Made by a program: the position numbers and the translations under genes
Assembly (NCBI RefSeq): GCF_016629665.1
Contig: NZ_JAEPRQ010000014.1
Coordinates: 1-34,367 of the forward strand
DNA: 34,367 nucleotides
Source: Paracoccus caeni
GTDB lineage: Bacteria > Pseudomonadota > Alphaproteobacteria > Rhodobacterales > Rhodobacteraceae
Reading direction: 5' to 3'
Notes under the pieces: generated by a model
What the model was told of the DNA's origin: nothing
Database searches by the model: none
The model's input: only the letters and a program-made list of their open reading frames with translations
Shown: positions 15,323-23,344 of the stretch, one piece after another
Layout: every line of letters starts with the position of its first letter
Numbering within the stretch: position 1 is the first letter of the stretch

Positions 15323-16801
15323 TCAGTGATCGGCCAGTTTGCCTGCGGCGCGGACCTCTTCTTCGGTCTGGTGCGGGGCTCCGTTGTAATACCAGTTCAG
15401 CAGAACCGCCGAGACCGCCGCCAGCAGAATCCCCGAATGGATCAGCGGGTGGACCGCATGCGGCATCCATTGCTGAAAGTTCGGTGCGGCCAGCGGGATC
15501 ATCGCCATGCCGATGGAGATAGCGACCACGAACAGGTTGTGCCGGTTGGTGTGGAAATCGACGCGGCTGAGGATACGCACCCCGGTCGCGGCGACCATGC
15601 CGAACATCACCAGCCCTGCCCCGCCCAGAACGGTCGTCGGCAGCGATTCCACCAGCGCGCCCATTTTCGGGATCAGGCCAAGGACGATCATGATCACCCC
15701 GCCCGCCACGCAAACGAAGCGCGAGCGCACCCCGGTCACGCCGACCAGCCCGACATTCTGGCTGAAGGAGGTATAGGGGAAGGTGTTGAACAGGCCGCCC
15801 AGAAGCGTGCCCAGACCATCGACCCGCAGCCCGGCGACCAGTTCGCGCGGCTTGATCGGCTTTTCGCACATATCCGACAGCGCCAGAAACATGCCGGTCG
15901 ATTCGATCATCACCACGATCATCACCAGAACCATGGTCACGATCATGATCGGATCGAAGATCGGGAAGCCGAAATGCAGCGGCATGATCAGCGCGAACCA
16001 TTGCGCCTCGCCGACCTGATGGAACTCCATCATCCCGGCAAAGCCGGCAACCACGCCGCCAACGGCGATGCCGACCAGAACCGCGATGTTCGACAGAAAG
16101 CCCTTGGCAAAGCGCGAGACCAGAAGGATCGTGCCCAGAACCAGAACCGCGATCAGGATATTTGTCCAGGACGCATAAGCCGGGTTCGGTTGCGTCGCGG
16201 CCAGTTTCAGGCCATCCGGCACGCCCCCGGCGGCAAGCTGCGCCTGAAGCCATGCGGCATGTTCTGGATTGACGATGCTGGCGGTGTCAGGACGACCGAA
16301 GATCCAGTTGATGCCGATGGGCATCAGGCTGATGCCGATGGCAAGGATCACCGTCCCCGTCACTACCGGCGGGAAAAAGCGCAGCATCCGCCCGACGATC
16401 GGGGCGATCAGCATGGCGATCACGCCCGCGGCGATAATCGCCCCGAACAGCATCCTTGCGCCATCGGTTCCGGGGTTTTGCTGGGCGATGGCGACCATCG
16501 GGCCGACGGCAGCAAAGGTCACGCCCATCATCACCGGCAGCTTGATCCCGAAATACTGGGTCACGCCCATGCTTTGGATCAAGGTGGCGATGCCACAGAC
16601 GAACAGGTCGGCGGAAATCAGAAACGCCACCTCCGAGGGCGACAATTGCAGCGCCCGCCCGACGATCAGCGGAACCGCAATGGCGCCCGCATACATGACC
16701 AGCACATGCTGGAACCCTAAGGTGATGAGCTTGCCGGTCGGCAGACGCTCATCCACCGGATGAACCCCCTGCTGACCGGCGGTATAGCTTGCATCAGACA
16801 T
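15323..16801 (-). CDS. NCS2 family xanthine/urate:H+ symporter
   Basis: The 492-residue inner-membrane protein has about 14 hydrophobic segments and the nucleobase-cation symporter-2 signature Q-N-V-G-L-V-G-V-T-G-V-R-S-R-F in the second half. Earlier it has Q-H-V-L-V-M-Y-A-G-A-I-A-V-P, typical of the XanQ/UacT/PucJK branch. Substrate is xanthine or urate; the sequence alone does not separate them. Proximity to hiuH-puuD favours urate. It has a GGGAGG ribosome binding site and begins 35 nt after the bhcD stop with no visible terminator. It is therefore probably the fifth gene of the bhcABCD transcript, which is unusual and links purine uptake to glyoxylate assimilation. Confidence 0.92.
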   Translation of the reverse strand: MSDASYTAGQQGVHPVDERLPTGKLITLGFQHVLVMYAGAIAVPLIVGRALQLSPSEVAFLISADLFVCGIATLIQSMGVTQYFGIKLPVMMGVTFAAVGPMVAIAQQNPGTDGARMLFGAIIAAGVIAMLIAPIVGRMLRFFPPVVTGTVILAIGISLMPIGINWIFGRPDTASIVNPEHAAWLQAQLAAGGVPDGLKLAATQPNPAYASWTNILIAVLVLGTILLVSRFAKGFLSNIAVLVGIAVGGVVAGFAGMMEFHQVGEAQWFALIMPLHFGFPIFDPIMIVTMVLVMIVVMIESTGMFLALSDMCEKPIKPRELVAGLRVDGLGTLLGGLFNTFPYTSFSQNVGLVGVTGVRSRFVCVAGGVIMIVLGLIPKMGALVESLPTTVLGGAGLVMFGMVAATGVRILSRVDFHTNRHNLFVVAISIGMAMIPLAAPNFQQWMPHAVHPLIHSGILLAAVSAVLLNWYYNGAPHQTEEEVRAAGKLADH

Positions 16802-16836
16802 TGCGGACCTCCCTTTCCACGTATGTCGGACAGGAC

Positions 16837-17799
16837 CTAGATCCCGATCTCGATCGCTTTCCCTTGCTGGCGTGCCAGATCGACCACCGCTGCCGCGACG
16901 GCCAGATCCTGCAGGCCCACTCCCGTTCCGTCAAAAATCGTGATCTCGGCATCACCGCGTCCCTCGTGGTCACCAATGATGACCTTGCCTAACGCGGTGA
17001 CCTCCTCTGCCGAAATCGTTTTCTGCGCTGCCGCATGCTGGAATTCCCCGATGCTGAGCGATTGGGCAACCTCATCCGTAAACAGCCGCGCCCGCGCCAC
17101 CAACGCCGGATCAAGCTCTTGCTTGCCCTTGGTATCGGTGCCCATCGCCGCGATATGTGTCGGGCCCTTGACGTGATCGCTCATCAGGATCGGCGCAAAG
17201 GACGAGGTGATCGAGATGATCACGTCAGCCTCGGCCCCAAGTCTGTCCAGCTCGACCGCCTCGAAGGGCAGGCCCAGTTCGGCGGCAGTATCGGCCAGAC
17301 GCGACAGCATCTCGGGATGCGGGTTCCAGCCGATGACCTTCTCGAAATTGCCAAAGCGGATGGCAGCGCGCATCTGAAACGCGGATTGATGCCCCGCGCC
17401 CACCATGCCCAGCACCCGTGCCTCTTTCGGCGCCAGATATTTGCTGCTGACGGCACTAGCCGCCGCCGTGCGCAACGCCGTCAGCAGGTTCCCCCCGACC
17501 GCCGCCGAGACGCGCCCGGTATCGGGATCGAACAGGAAGATGGTCGATTGATGGTTGATCAGATCGTGCTTCTGGTTGTTCGGCCAATAGCCGCCCGCCT
17601 TCAGCCCAAGCGTCAGGCCGCTGGCATCGAAGCCGCCTTTGAAGCCGTAAAGCGCATCCTCGTGCCCGATGGCTTCGCGCACGACGGGGAAGTTATAGGC
17701 ATCGCCCCGCGCCATCGCCGCGAAGACCGCCTCGACCGCGTCAAACGCGGCCTCGGGGGTCATCAGCCCGGCGATGTCCTTTTCAGGAACCACCCACAT
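16837..17799 (-). CDS. bhcD: Iminosuccinate reductase BhcD (beta-hydroxyaspartate cycle)
   Basis: BhcD reduces iminosuccinate to L-aspartate with NADH, regenerating the amino donor of the cycle. The 320-residue protein belongs to the ornithine cyclodeaminase/mu-crystallin family. It has the N-terminal dimerisation part with G-L-K-A-G-G-Y-W, a Rossmann domain (G-M-V-G-A-G-H-Q-S-A-F-Q about 131-142) and late D-G-T-G-V-G-L-Q-D segments. The family assignment alone would be vague; the specific function follows from its place as fourth gene after homologues of BhcA, BhcB and BhcC. Its ATG overlaps the bhcC stop as TGATG, so translation is coupled. Confidence 0.93.
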   Translation of the reverse strand: MWVVPEKDIAGLMTPEAAFDAVEAVFAAMARGDAYNFPVVREAIGHEDALYGFKGGFDASGLTLGLKAGGYWPNNQKHDLINHQSTIFLFDPDTGRVSAAVGGNLLTALRTAAASAVSSKYLAPKEARVLGMVGAGHQSAFQMRAAIRFGNFEKVIGWNPHPEMLSRLADTAAELGLPFEAVELDRLGAEADVIISITSSFAPILMSDHVKGPTHIAAMGTDTKGKQELDPALVARARLFTDEVAQSLSIGEFQHAAAQKTISAEEVTALGKVIIGDHEGRGDAEITIFDGTGVGLQDLAVAAAVVDLARQQGKAIEIGI

Positions 17800-18962
17800 C
17801 AGTAGGCCTTTCCGCGCGCCGAAACCGGCCAGAGCGTTTCAACCTTGCCGCCGCGAACGCCGACATACCAGTCATGGACGTTGCAGGTCGGATCGCAATG
17901 GCCGGGCACCAGCCGCAGCTTTTCGTTGACCTGCAAGACGCCGTTCGGGTCATCGACCACGCCATGTTCGTCGCTGCATTTGATGTATTTCACATCGTCG
18001 CGGCCATAGACGAAGGGCAGACCGCTATCGACCGACTGCGCCTTCAGCCCGGCATCGACCACCGCCAGATTGGGCTTTGCATGCGACATGACCGAGGTGA
18101 GGATGAACAAGGCATTCTCCCATTCGCCCTGATCGATCCGCTGGCCGTCCTGATCGTGGATGCGACCATAATCGGCATCCATGAAGGCGTAGCTGCCACA
18201 TTGCAATTCGTTGTAAACGCCGGAATTGCTTTCGAAATAATAGCTGCCGGTGCCGCCGCCCGAAACGAATTCAGGCTCCAGCCCCTCGGCCTTCAGCGCG
18301 TCAACCGCGTCCTGCACCTGTGCAATGGCGGCATCCAGTTTCGCCTTGCGGTCGTCATAGCTGTCCATGTGCTGCATTGCGCCCTGATAGGCCTGAATGC
18401 CGCGGAAGGTCAGGTTCGGGGCAGCGGCTGCGGCCTTGGCGATCTCGACCACTTCCGGCGTCGTCTTCACACCGCAACGGCCCGCGCCGCAGTCGATTTC
18501 CACGAAGATGCCCAGTTCGGTGCCATGCTTTTGCGCCGCCGCCGACAGATCGGCGATATTGGCCACATCATCGACACAGACCGTCACGGTCGAGCCGAAT
18601 TTCGGCAGCCGGGCAAGCCGGTCGATCTTGGCCGCATCGCGAACCTCGTTGGTAACCAGCACGTCCTTGATGCCGCCGCGCGCAAAGACCTCGGCTTCCG
18701 AGACCTTCTGGCAGCAAACGCCAACTGCGCCGCCAAGGCTTTCCTGAAGCTTCTGCACATCGACCGATTTATGCATCTTGCCGTGGCTGCGGTGGCGCAT
18801 GCCGTGGGCCTTGGCGTAATCGCCCATCTTCTTGATGTTGCGCTCCAGCGCGTCCAGATCAAGGATCAGGCACGGGGTCTGGATATCCGCCTCGTCCATC
18901 CCCGGCAAAGCGGGCACGTCAAAGCCGACTTCCAGATTGTCGAAATTGGTGGGTGCGTTCAT
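17799..18962 (-). CDS. bhcC: Beta-hydroxyaspartate aldolase BhcC
   Basis: BhcC condenses glycine with glyoxylate to beta-hydroxyaspartate. The 387-residue protein is a fold-type III PLP enzyme of the D-threonine aldolase/DSD1 family. The R-S-H-G-K-M-H-K-S segment holds the PLP lysine, probably Lys62, and C-G-A-G-R-C-G-V and S-G-G-G-T-G-S contact the cofactor phosphate. P-G-H-C-D-P-T-C-N-V-H-D-W near the C-terminus supplies the divalent-metal site of this family. The start was set at the ATG preceded by AGGAGAGG, which follows directly on the bhcB stop; an in-frame ATG five codons upstream lacks such a site. It overlaps bhcD by one base. Confidence 0.94.
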   Translation of the reverse strand: MNAPTNFDNLEVGFDVPALPGMDEADIQTPCLILDLDALERNIKKMGDYAKAHGMRHRSHGKMHKSVDVQKLQESLGGAVGVCCQKVSEAEVFARGGIKDVLVTNEVRDAAKIDRLARLPKFGSTVTVCVDDVANIADLSAAAQKHGTELGIFVEIDCGAGRCGVKTTPEVVEIAKAAAAAPNLTFRGIQAYQGAMQHMDSYDDRKAKLDAAIAQVQDAVDALKAEGLEPEFVSGGGTGSYYFESNSGVYNELQCGSYAFMDADYGRIHDQDGQRIDQGEWENALFILTSVMSHAKPNLAVVDAGLKAQSVDSGLPFVYGRDDVKYIKCSDEHGVVDDPNGVLQVNEKLRLVPGHCDPTCNVHDWYVGVRGGKVETLWPVSARGKAY

Positions 18963-18973
18963 CTTGCCTCTCC

Positions 18974-19921
18974 TCAAAGCCAGGGCAGCTTGTCGAGATC
19001 GACATTGCCGCCGGTGATGATAATGCCGACACGCTTGCCAGCGAATGCGTCGCGATTCTTCAGGATGGTGGACAGCGGCACGGCGCTGCTGGGCTCCATC
19101 ACGATCCGCAGATGTTTCCAGATCAGCTTCATCGCCTCGACGATTTCGGGGTCGGATGCGGTGTAGATCTCGGAGACGTGGTTGCTGACGAAATGCCAGG
19201 TCAGTTCCTTCAGCGGCACCAGCAAGCCATCGGCGATGGTTTTCGGCGCATCGTCGGCGATGATGTGACCGGCCTTGAAGCTGCGATAGGCGTCATCGGC
19301 CTGTTCCGGCTCTGCCGCGATCACCTGCGTCTCGGGTGCCAGCGTCGAGAGCGTCAGACAGGTGCCCGAAATCATCCCGCCGCCGCCAATCGGCGCGACC
19401 ACCATGTCCAGCCCGTCGGTCTGTTCGACGAATTCCTTGGCACAGGTGCCCTGCCCCGCGATCACGCGCGGATCGTTATAGGGATGCACGAAATCGCCGC
19501 CGGTCCGGGCCTGCACCTCGGCAAAGGTCGCCTCGCGGCTGCTGGTCGAAGGCTCGCATTCGGTGATCTGCCCGCCATAGCGGCGCACGGTATCCTTCTT
19601 CGCCTGCGGCGCGGTGCGCGGCATCACGACATTGCAGGGAATCCCCCGGCGCATCGCCGCATAGGACAGGCAGGACGCATGATTGCCCGAGGAATGCGTC
19701 GCAACCCCCTTGGCCGCCTGCGCCTCGTCCAGCCCGAAAACCGCGTTGGTGGCGCCGCGAACCTTGAAAGCCCCCGGCTCCTGAAAATTCTCGCATTTGA
19801 AGAATAGCTGCGCCCCGGTCAGATCGTTCAGATAGTCCGAGACGCGAACCGGAGTCCGCCGGATATGCGGCTTGATCCGCTCATGCGCGGCCAGCATGTC
19901 CTCGTAAGTCGGGATATACAT
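18974..19921 (-). CDS. bhcB: Beta-hydroxyaspartate dehydratase BhcB
   Basis: BhcB removes water from beta-hydroxyaspartate to give iminosuccinate. The protein (315 residues from this start) is a fold-type II PLP enzyme like serine racemase/threonine dehydratase. P-G-A-F-K-V-R-G-A carries PLP Lys53, S-S-G-N-H-A (77-82) binds substrate carboxylate, and G-G-G-G-M-I-S-G binds PLP phosphate. There is no ACT regulatory domain, as in catabolic forms. I chose the ATG at 19921 because AAGGA lies seven bases before it. An upstream ATG at 19936, overlapping the bhcA stop as TGATG, would add five residues and cannot be excluded. It is part of the bhcABCD operon. Confidence 0.93.
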   Translation of the reverse strand: MYIPTYEDMLAAHERIKPHIRRTPVRVSDYLNDLTGAQLFFKCENFQEPGAFKVRGATNAVFGLDEAQAAKGVATHSSGNHASCLSYAAMRRGIPCNVVMPRTAPQAKKDTVRRYGGQITECEPSTSSREATFAEVQARTGGDFVHPYNDPRVIAGQGTCAKEFVEQTDGLDMVVAPIGGGGMISGTCLTLSTLAPETQVIAAEPEQADDAYRSFKAGHIIADDAPKTIADGLLVPLKELTWHFVSNHVSEIYTASDPEIVEAMKLIWKHLRIVMEPSSAVPLSTILKNRDAFAGKRVGIIITGGNVDLDKLPWL

Positions 19922-19935
19922 CGGTTGATCCTTCA

Positions 19936-21126
19936 TCACGCGGCCTTGGCCAGCGCGGCGGCTGCGGTCCGGCGATAGTGATCCTGTGCGGCGGCGACGC
20001 CGCTGCCCAGCTTCACCGGCAGGCCCAGATCGGCCATGACCATTTCCGCCGTGGCAATGCCCGACAGCGCCATAACGTCGGTCAGGCTACCCAGATGGCC
20101 GATACGGAAAACCTTGCCCGCGACATCGCCCAGACCCGTGCCGAATGCGACGCCATAAGTGTTCAACGCATGGCTGACGATCTTGTTGGCATCAAATCCT
20201 TCCGGCGTGCGGATCGCGCTGACACTGTCCGAATAAAGATCAGGCCGCGCGGCGCAAAGCTTCAGCCCCCACGCAGAAACCGCCTGACGAACACCTTCGG
20301 CGATGCGGTTGTGGCGGGCAAAGACATTCTCCAGCCCCTCTTCCAGCAGCATATCGGTCGCGACCTTCAGGCCGTTCAGCAGACCGACCGGCGGGGTATA
20401 GGGGAAGCCATTGGCGGCATAACCCTTGGCCATGTCACGAATATCGAAGAAGGTGCGCGGCAGTTTCGCGCCCTCGACCGCTGCCATCGCCTTGGGCGAA
20501 AAGCCGACAATCGCCAGACCCGGCGGCAGCATGAAGCCCTTTTGCGAGCCGGTGACGGCGATATCGACGCCCCATTCATCCATGCGGAAATCATAGCAGG
20601 CAATCGAGCTGACACCGTCCACAAACAGCAGCGCCGGATGGCCCGCCGCGTCCAGAGCACGGCGAACGGCGGCGATATCGCTGCGAACGCCGGTGGCGGT
20701 TTCGTTATGCGTCGCCAGAACGACCTTGATCTCGTGCCCCTTATCGGCGGTCAGGATCTCTTCAAACCTGTCGGCGGGAACGCCCTCGCCCCATTCCTGC
20801 ATGACGACCTGAACATCCAGACCGTGACGCTGGCACATATCGATCCAGCGGTGGCTGAACATGCCGTTGCGGGTTGCCAGAACCTTGTCGCCGGGCGACA
20901 AGGTGTTGGTGATGGCGGTTTCCCAGCCACCCGTCCCGGTCGAGGGGAAAACGAAGACCTGCCCGCTCTCGGTTTTCAGAACCTTCTTGACGCCGTCCAG
21001 CGCCGGGTGAAGGATCTTGCCGAATACCGGGCTGCGGTGGTCGATGGTGGGCATGTCCACGGCCTTCCGAAGAACCTCGGGGATATTGGTCGGGCCGGGA
21101 ATGAAAATCGGGTTCTGGCTGGTCAT
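19936..21126 (-). CDS. bhcA: Aspartate-glyoxylate aminotransferase BhcA
   Basis: BhcA transfers the amino group of L-aspartate to glyoxylate, giving oxaloacetate (the product of the cycle) and glycine. The 396-residue protein is a fold-type I class V aminotransferase related to serine-glyoxylate aminotransferases. It has G-P-T-N-I-P near the N-terminus, S-T-G-T-G-G-W-E, V-D-G-V-S-S, and the PLP lysine in G-S-Q-K-G at Lys196. The order A-B-C-D together with a divergent IclR gene matches the BHAC cluster described in Paracoccus denitrificans. This is why the specific name is used instead of serine-glyoxylate or alanine-glyoxylate aminotransferase. Confidence 0.94.
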   Translation of the reverse strand: MTSQNPIFIPGPTNIPEVLRKAVDMPTIDHRSPVFGKILHPALDGVKKVLKTESGQVFVFPSTGTGGWETAITNTLSPGDKVLATRNGMFSHRWIDMCQRHGLDVQVVMQEWGEGVPADRFEEILTADKGHEIKVVLATHNETATGVRSDIAAVRRALDAAGHPALLFVDGVSSIACYDFRMDEWGVDIAVTGSQKGFMLPPGLAIVGFSPKAMAAVEGAKLPRTFFDIRDMAKGYAANGFPYTPPVGLLNGLKVATDMLLEEGLENVFARHNRIAEGVRQAVSAWGLKLCAARPDLYSDSVSAIRTPEGFDANKIVSHALNTYGVAFGTGLGDVAGKVFRIGHLGSLTDVMALSGIATAEMVMADLGLPVKLGSGVAAAQDHYRRTAAAALAKAA

Positions 21127-21186
21127 GGCGCATCCTCCATTTGCTCATACAAACATACCGCGCCGGGGATGAAGTCGCAATTTTTC

Positions 21187-21201
21187 TGGAAAACATTTCC
21201 A
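21187..21201. promoter_or_regulatory. Candidate BhcR (IclR-type) operator between bhcA and bhcR
   Basis: TGGAAAACATTTCCA is a perfect inverted repeat (6-bp arms, 3-nt spacer) and differs from the E. coli IclR box TGGAAATNATTTCCA by one base. It lies 61 nt upstream of bhcA and 111 nt upstream of bhcR. Two further dyads follow in the same intergenic region: CGGAAA-N14-TTTCCG (21230-21255) and a near-perfect 18-bp palindrome at 21258-21275 centred on AATCGCGATT. Confidence 0.6.
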
Positions 21202-21311
21202 CAATGCGATAAAAGCCTGAAATGAGCTGCGGAAACAGGGGCTTGCCATTTTCCGGGCGAGAATCGCGATTTTCGCCGTGCAGCCCATGCAGTCTTAACC
21301 GGAGGAATATA

Positions 21312-22112
21312 ATGGCTGAACCGACCCGCCGCAGAGGCCGCCCGCGCAGCGCCAAGGAAACCACCGGCACGGTGCAGGTGCTGGACCGCGCGCTGGACAT
21401 GCTGGATCTGCTTGCGGGCTCGCAGGGCCTGACGCTGAGCGAGGTGGCCGAGCGAACGGAACAGTCGCCCTCAACGGTCCACCGCCTGCTGCATTCGCTG
21501 GGCGCGCGAGGCATGGTCGAAAGCGATCCGGCCACGCAGGCATGGCATATCGGCCCCGCGACCTTCCGTCTGGGCACGGCTTTCATGCGCCGGTCGGGCA
21601 TTGTCGAACGCGCCCGCCCGATCCTGCGCGGTCTGATGGAACACACCGGCGAGACCGCCAATCTGGGCATCCTCAGCGGCGATGCGGTGCTGTTCGTCAG
21701 CCAGATCGAGACGCAGGAAACCATCCGCGCCTTCTTCCCGCCCGGCACCTCTTCGCCCCTTCATGCGTCTGGCATCGGCAAGGCGCTGCTGGCCTTTGGC
21801 CGCCCGCAAATCCTTGAAGATTTCCTGCGCCGCGCGCCGTTGCAGCGTTTCACCGACAAGACCCTGACCACGCCCGAGGCGCTGCAAGAAGACATGGCCC
21901 GCATCCGCGCGCGGGGTTTTTCCTTCGACGATGAGGAAAAGACCCGAGGCATGCGCTGCATCGCCGCCCCGGTCTTCGACCTCTCGGGCGAGGCGATCGC
22001 CGGCATCTCGGTCAGCGGCCCAACGCATCGGGTAGGATCGGAGCATGTGAAGACGCTAGGCGCCGCGGTCTCGGCAGCGGCGGCCGAGCTATCACAGGCG
22101 ATGGGCGGGTAG
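21312..22112 (+). CDS. bhcR: IclR-family regulator BhcR of the beta-hydroxyaspartate cycle
   Basis: The 266-residue protein has an N-terminal winged helix (about 20-75; L-S-E-V-A-E-R-T, S-P-S-T-V-H-R-L-L) and a C-terminal GAF-like IclR effector domain (about 85-262; H-A-S-G-I-G-K-A-L-L, R-C-I-A-A-P-V-F). It starts with a basic R-R-R-G-R-P-R-S tail. The ATG is preceded by CCGGAGGAA; longer upstream frames would run through the operator region. It is divergent from bhcA, as in known BHAC clusters, where BhcR responds to glyoxylate. The intergenic palindrome supports direct control of both genes. A strong terminator follows at 22199. Confidence 0.94.
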   Translation: MAEPTRRRGRPRSAKETTGTVQVLDRALDMLDLLAGSQGLTLSEVAERTEQSPSTVHRLLHSLGARGMVESDPATQAWHIGPATFRLGTAFMRRSGIVERARPILRGLMEHTGETANLGILSGDAVLFVSQIETQETIRAFFPPGTSSPLHASGIGKALLAFGRPQILEDFLRRAPLQRFTDKTLTTPEALQEDMARIRARGFSFDDEEKTRGMRCIAAPVFDLSGEAIAGISVSGPTHRVGSEHVKTLGAAVSAAAAELSQAMGG

Positions 22113-22198
22113 TTTGTCGCCGATGGCTTCCCTTGCAAACGGCGCTTCAGCCGTAGTCATCCCTTCGAAGTGAAGAGCCCAAAGCTGACACTGAGACA

Positions 22199-22229
22199 TG
22201 CCGCCGCAAGACCTTCGCGGCGGCATTTT
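22199..22229 (+). terminator. Rho-independent terminator of bhcR
   Basis: A perfect 9-bp stem (TGCCGCCGC at 22199-22207, GCGGCGGCA at 22217-22225) with a 9-nt loop is followed directly by TTTT. It lies 86 nt after the bhcR stop codon. Confidence 0.85.
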
Positions 22230-22384
22230 GTCCGGCACGTTCCCCACTGCTCGAAATAGTGCCTCTTTCGGCTGGAAACGAGTACTTATTGCAGAGATTT
22301 TGGGGTGGCTGACTATTTCACATCTAGGCGCAGCTACCTGCCAAAACACCGTTAGAAGGGATGATCGATTGCTCGCATTGATCT

Positions 22385-22936
22385 CTAAACGAGCTCTTTT
22401 ACATCCACCACAGATCCCACCAGACCAGTTAGGGCAGGCAGCGAACGCCTCAAAGCGCTGAGCATTTTTTCACGGCGGAGAAAGTTCGCAGTTTGCATAT
22501 TCACCCAATCCCGAAATTTTATTGGGTCTCGAGGTCCGTTAATCGAGGCTTCCACTGCGAGATCTCCAATTCGACCGATAATGTCTAAAAATTCTGATTT
22601 TGTTCTATGTCCAAGCTTAAGGAAATAATAGTCTTTGCCGGTTGCGCGAAATACGATGCAAGGCAGATCGGAATGCTTTATCTCAAGGTGGTTTATCATC
22701 GCCCTAGCCAAATCGATTCCATATTGATGCTCATCGGTTACATTTACCGTGTATCCATTGTTCACATGTGGTATGAGCAGATGAAAAGAACTCCCCACAT
22801 GAGCGTTAAACCCCGCCCGAGCACCTAGAACCCAATCAATTTTATCTCGACTGTATCTGTGATCAATATAAGTGCCGACCAAAGCCCTTTCACGCTCGAA
22901 TTCATCGATTTGCTCCTGGGTTGCAATCAAGTGCAT
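22385..22936 (-). CDS. Orphan hypothetical protein in an AT-rich islet
   Basis: The 183-residue protein is soluble, with no signal peptide or membrane segment. It has an acidic N-terminal helix, a central beta-rich part (S-S-F-H-L-L-I-P, L-P-C-I-V-F-R-A-T, D-Y-Y-F-L-K-L) and a C-terminal amphipathic helical part with many Arg. I do not recognise the family. The ATG chosen is preceded by GAGGGA; a longer frame starts six codons upstream without such a site. Base composition is clearly lower in GC than the flanking genes and codon choice is less biased, as expected for horizontally acquired sequence. It stands alone, and its direction opposes bhcR. A cargo or defence-type gene is possible but unsupported. 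Confidence 0.65.
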   Translation of the reverse strand: MHLIATQEQIDEFERERALVGTYIDHRYSRDKIDWVLGARAGFNAHVGSSFHLLIPHVNNGYTVNVTDEHQYGIDLARAMINHLEIKHSDLPCIVFRATGKDYYFLKLGHRTKSEFLDIIGRIGDLAVEASINGPRDPIKFRDWVNMQTANFLRREKMLSALRRSLPALTGLVGSVVDVKELV

Positions 22937-23288
22937 TTTCAAATCCCTCAACATTAAGGCATCGCCTCAACCGGTGTAGAGGTGCTTACCTTATATAATT
23001 GAACACCTCATCACTTATCGGCTTGCTGTGCAAGAAATTTCTAAACCCATTCAATATTTTCAATGCTTATTACGGAGAGTTTACTCTTCTCCATGCAACT
23101 GTCGCAGCGGTCAGCTTTTCCGACCGATGCAATGACTATGTTGTAGTTACAGACAGCCTTGCTGCCGCACCCGCAAACGGCAGCTCCGTCCCGCATAGCA
23201 GACACCTGACGACCGACACAGCGGCTTAAACATCACGGCGCAGCATCTCATGAGCGCGCGAACTTCCTGCATCCGCGATGTCGCCCAA
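22937..23288. other. AT-rich non-coding part of the islet
   Basis: No gene is convincing at normal length. A plus-strand frame (22999-23229) lacks a ribosome binding site and a recognisable product. On the minus strand, 23196-23041 encodes a 51-residue Cys-rich peptide with C-x-C and C-x2-C pairs; another C-x2-C-G segment lies just upstream in a different frame. It could be the frameshifted relic of a small zinc-ribbon gene. The stretch may be degraded foreign DNA. Confidence 0.4.
23041..23196 (-). pseudogene. Possible relic of a small zinc-ribbon protein
   Basis: The 51-residue frame contains A-V-C-G-C-G-S-K-A-V-C and, 15 residues later, R-C-D-S-C-M, spaced like two zinc knuckles. Directly upstream in another minus-strand frame is R-C-L-L-C-G-T-E-L-P-F, which looks like the missing first knuckle of such a protein. 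That suggests one frameshift in a formerly continuous gene. The ribosome binding site is weak. This rests on Cys spacing only and could be chance. Confidence 0.25.
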
Positions 23289-23328
23289 ACGAAAGCAGCC
23301 GCCGGAAATCTCCGGCGGCTGCTTTCGT
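23289..23328 (-). terminator. Strong hairpin terminator after the AzgA-family permease gene
   Basis: A perfect 18-bp stem (23289-23306 with 23311-23328) closes on a 4-nt AATC loop, 16 nt beyond the permease stop codon. The stem base is AT-rich (A-C-G-A-A-A / T-T-T-C-G-T), so on the minus strand the distal arm ends in T-rich sequence. This is suitable for rho-independent termination and could also work in the other direction. Confidence 0.75.
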
Positions 23329-23344
23329 CTTGCTGCGATAAATC

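Noticed and set aside
22999..23229. Plus-strand 76-residue open frame in the islet
   Set aside because: It has no ribosome binding site and a low-complexity C-terminus. The minus-strand Cys-pair reading of the same DNA looks slightly more protein-like, though also weak.
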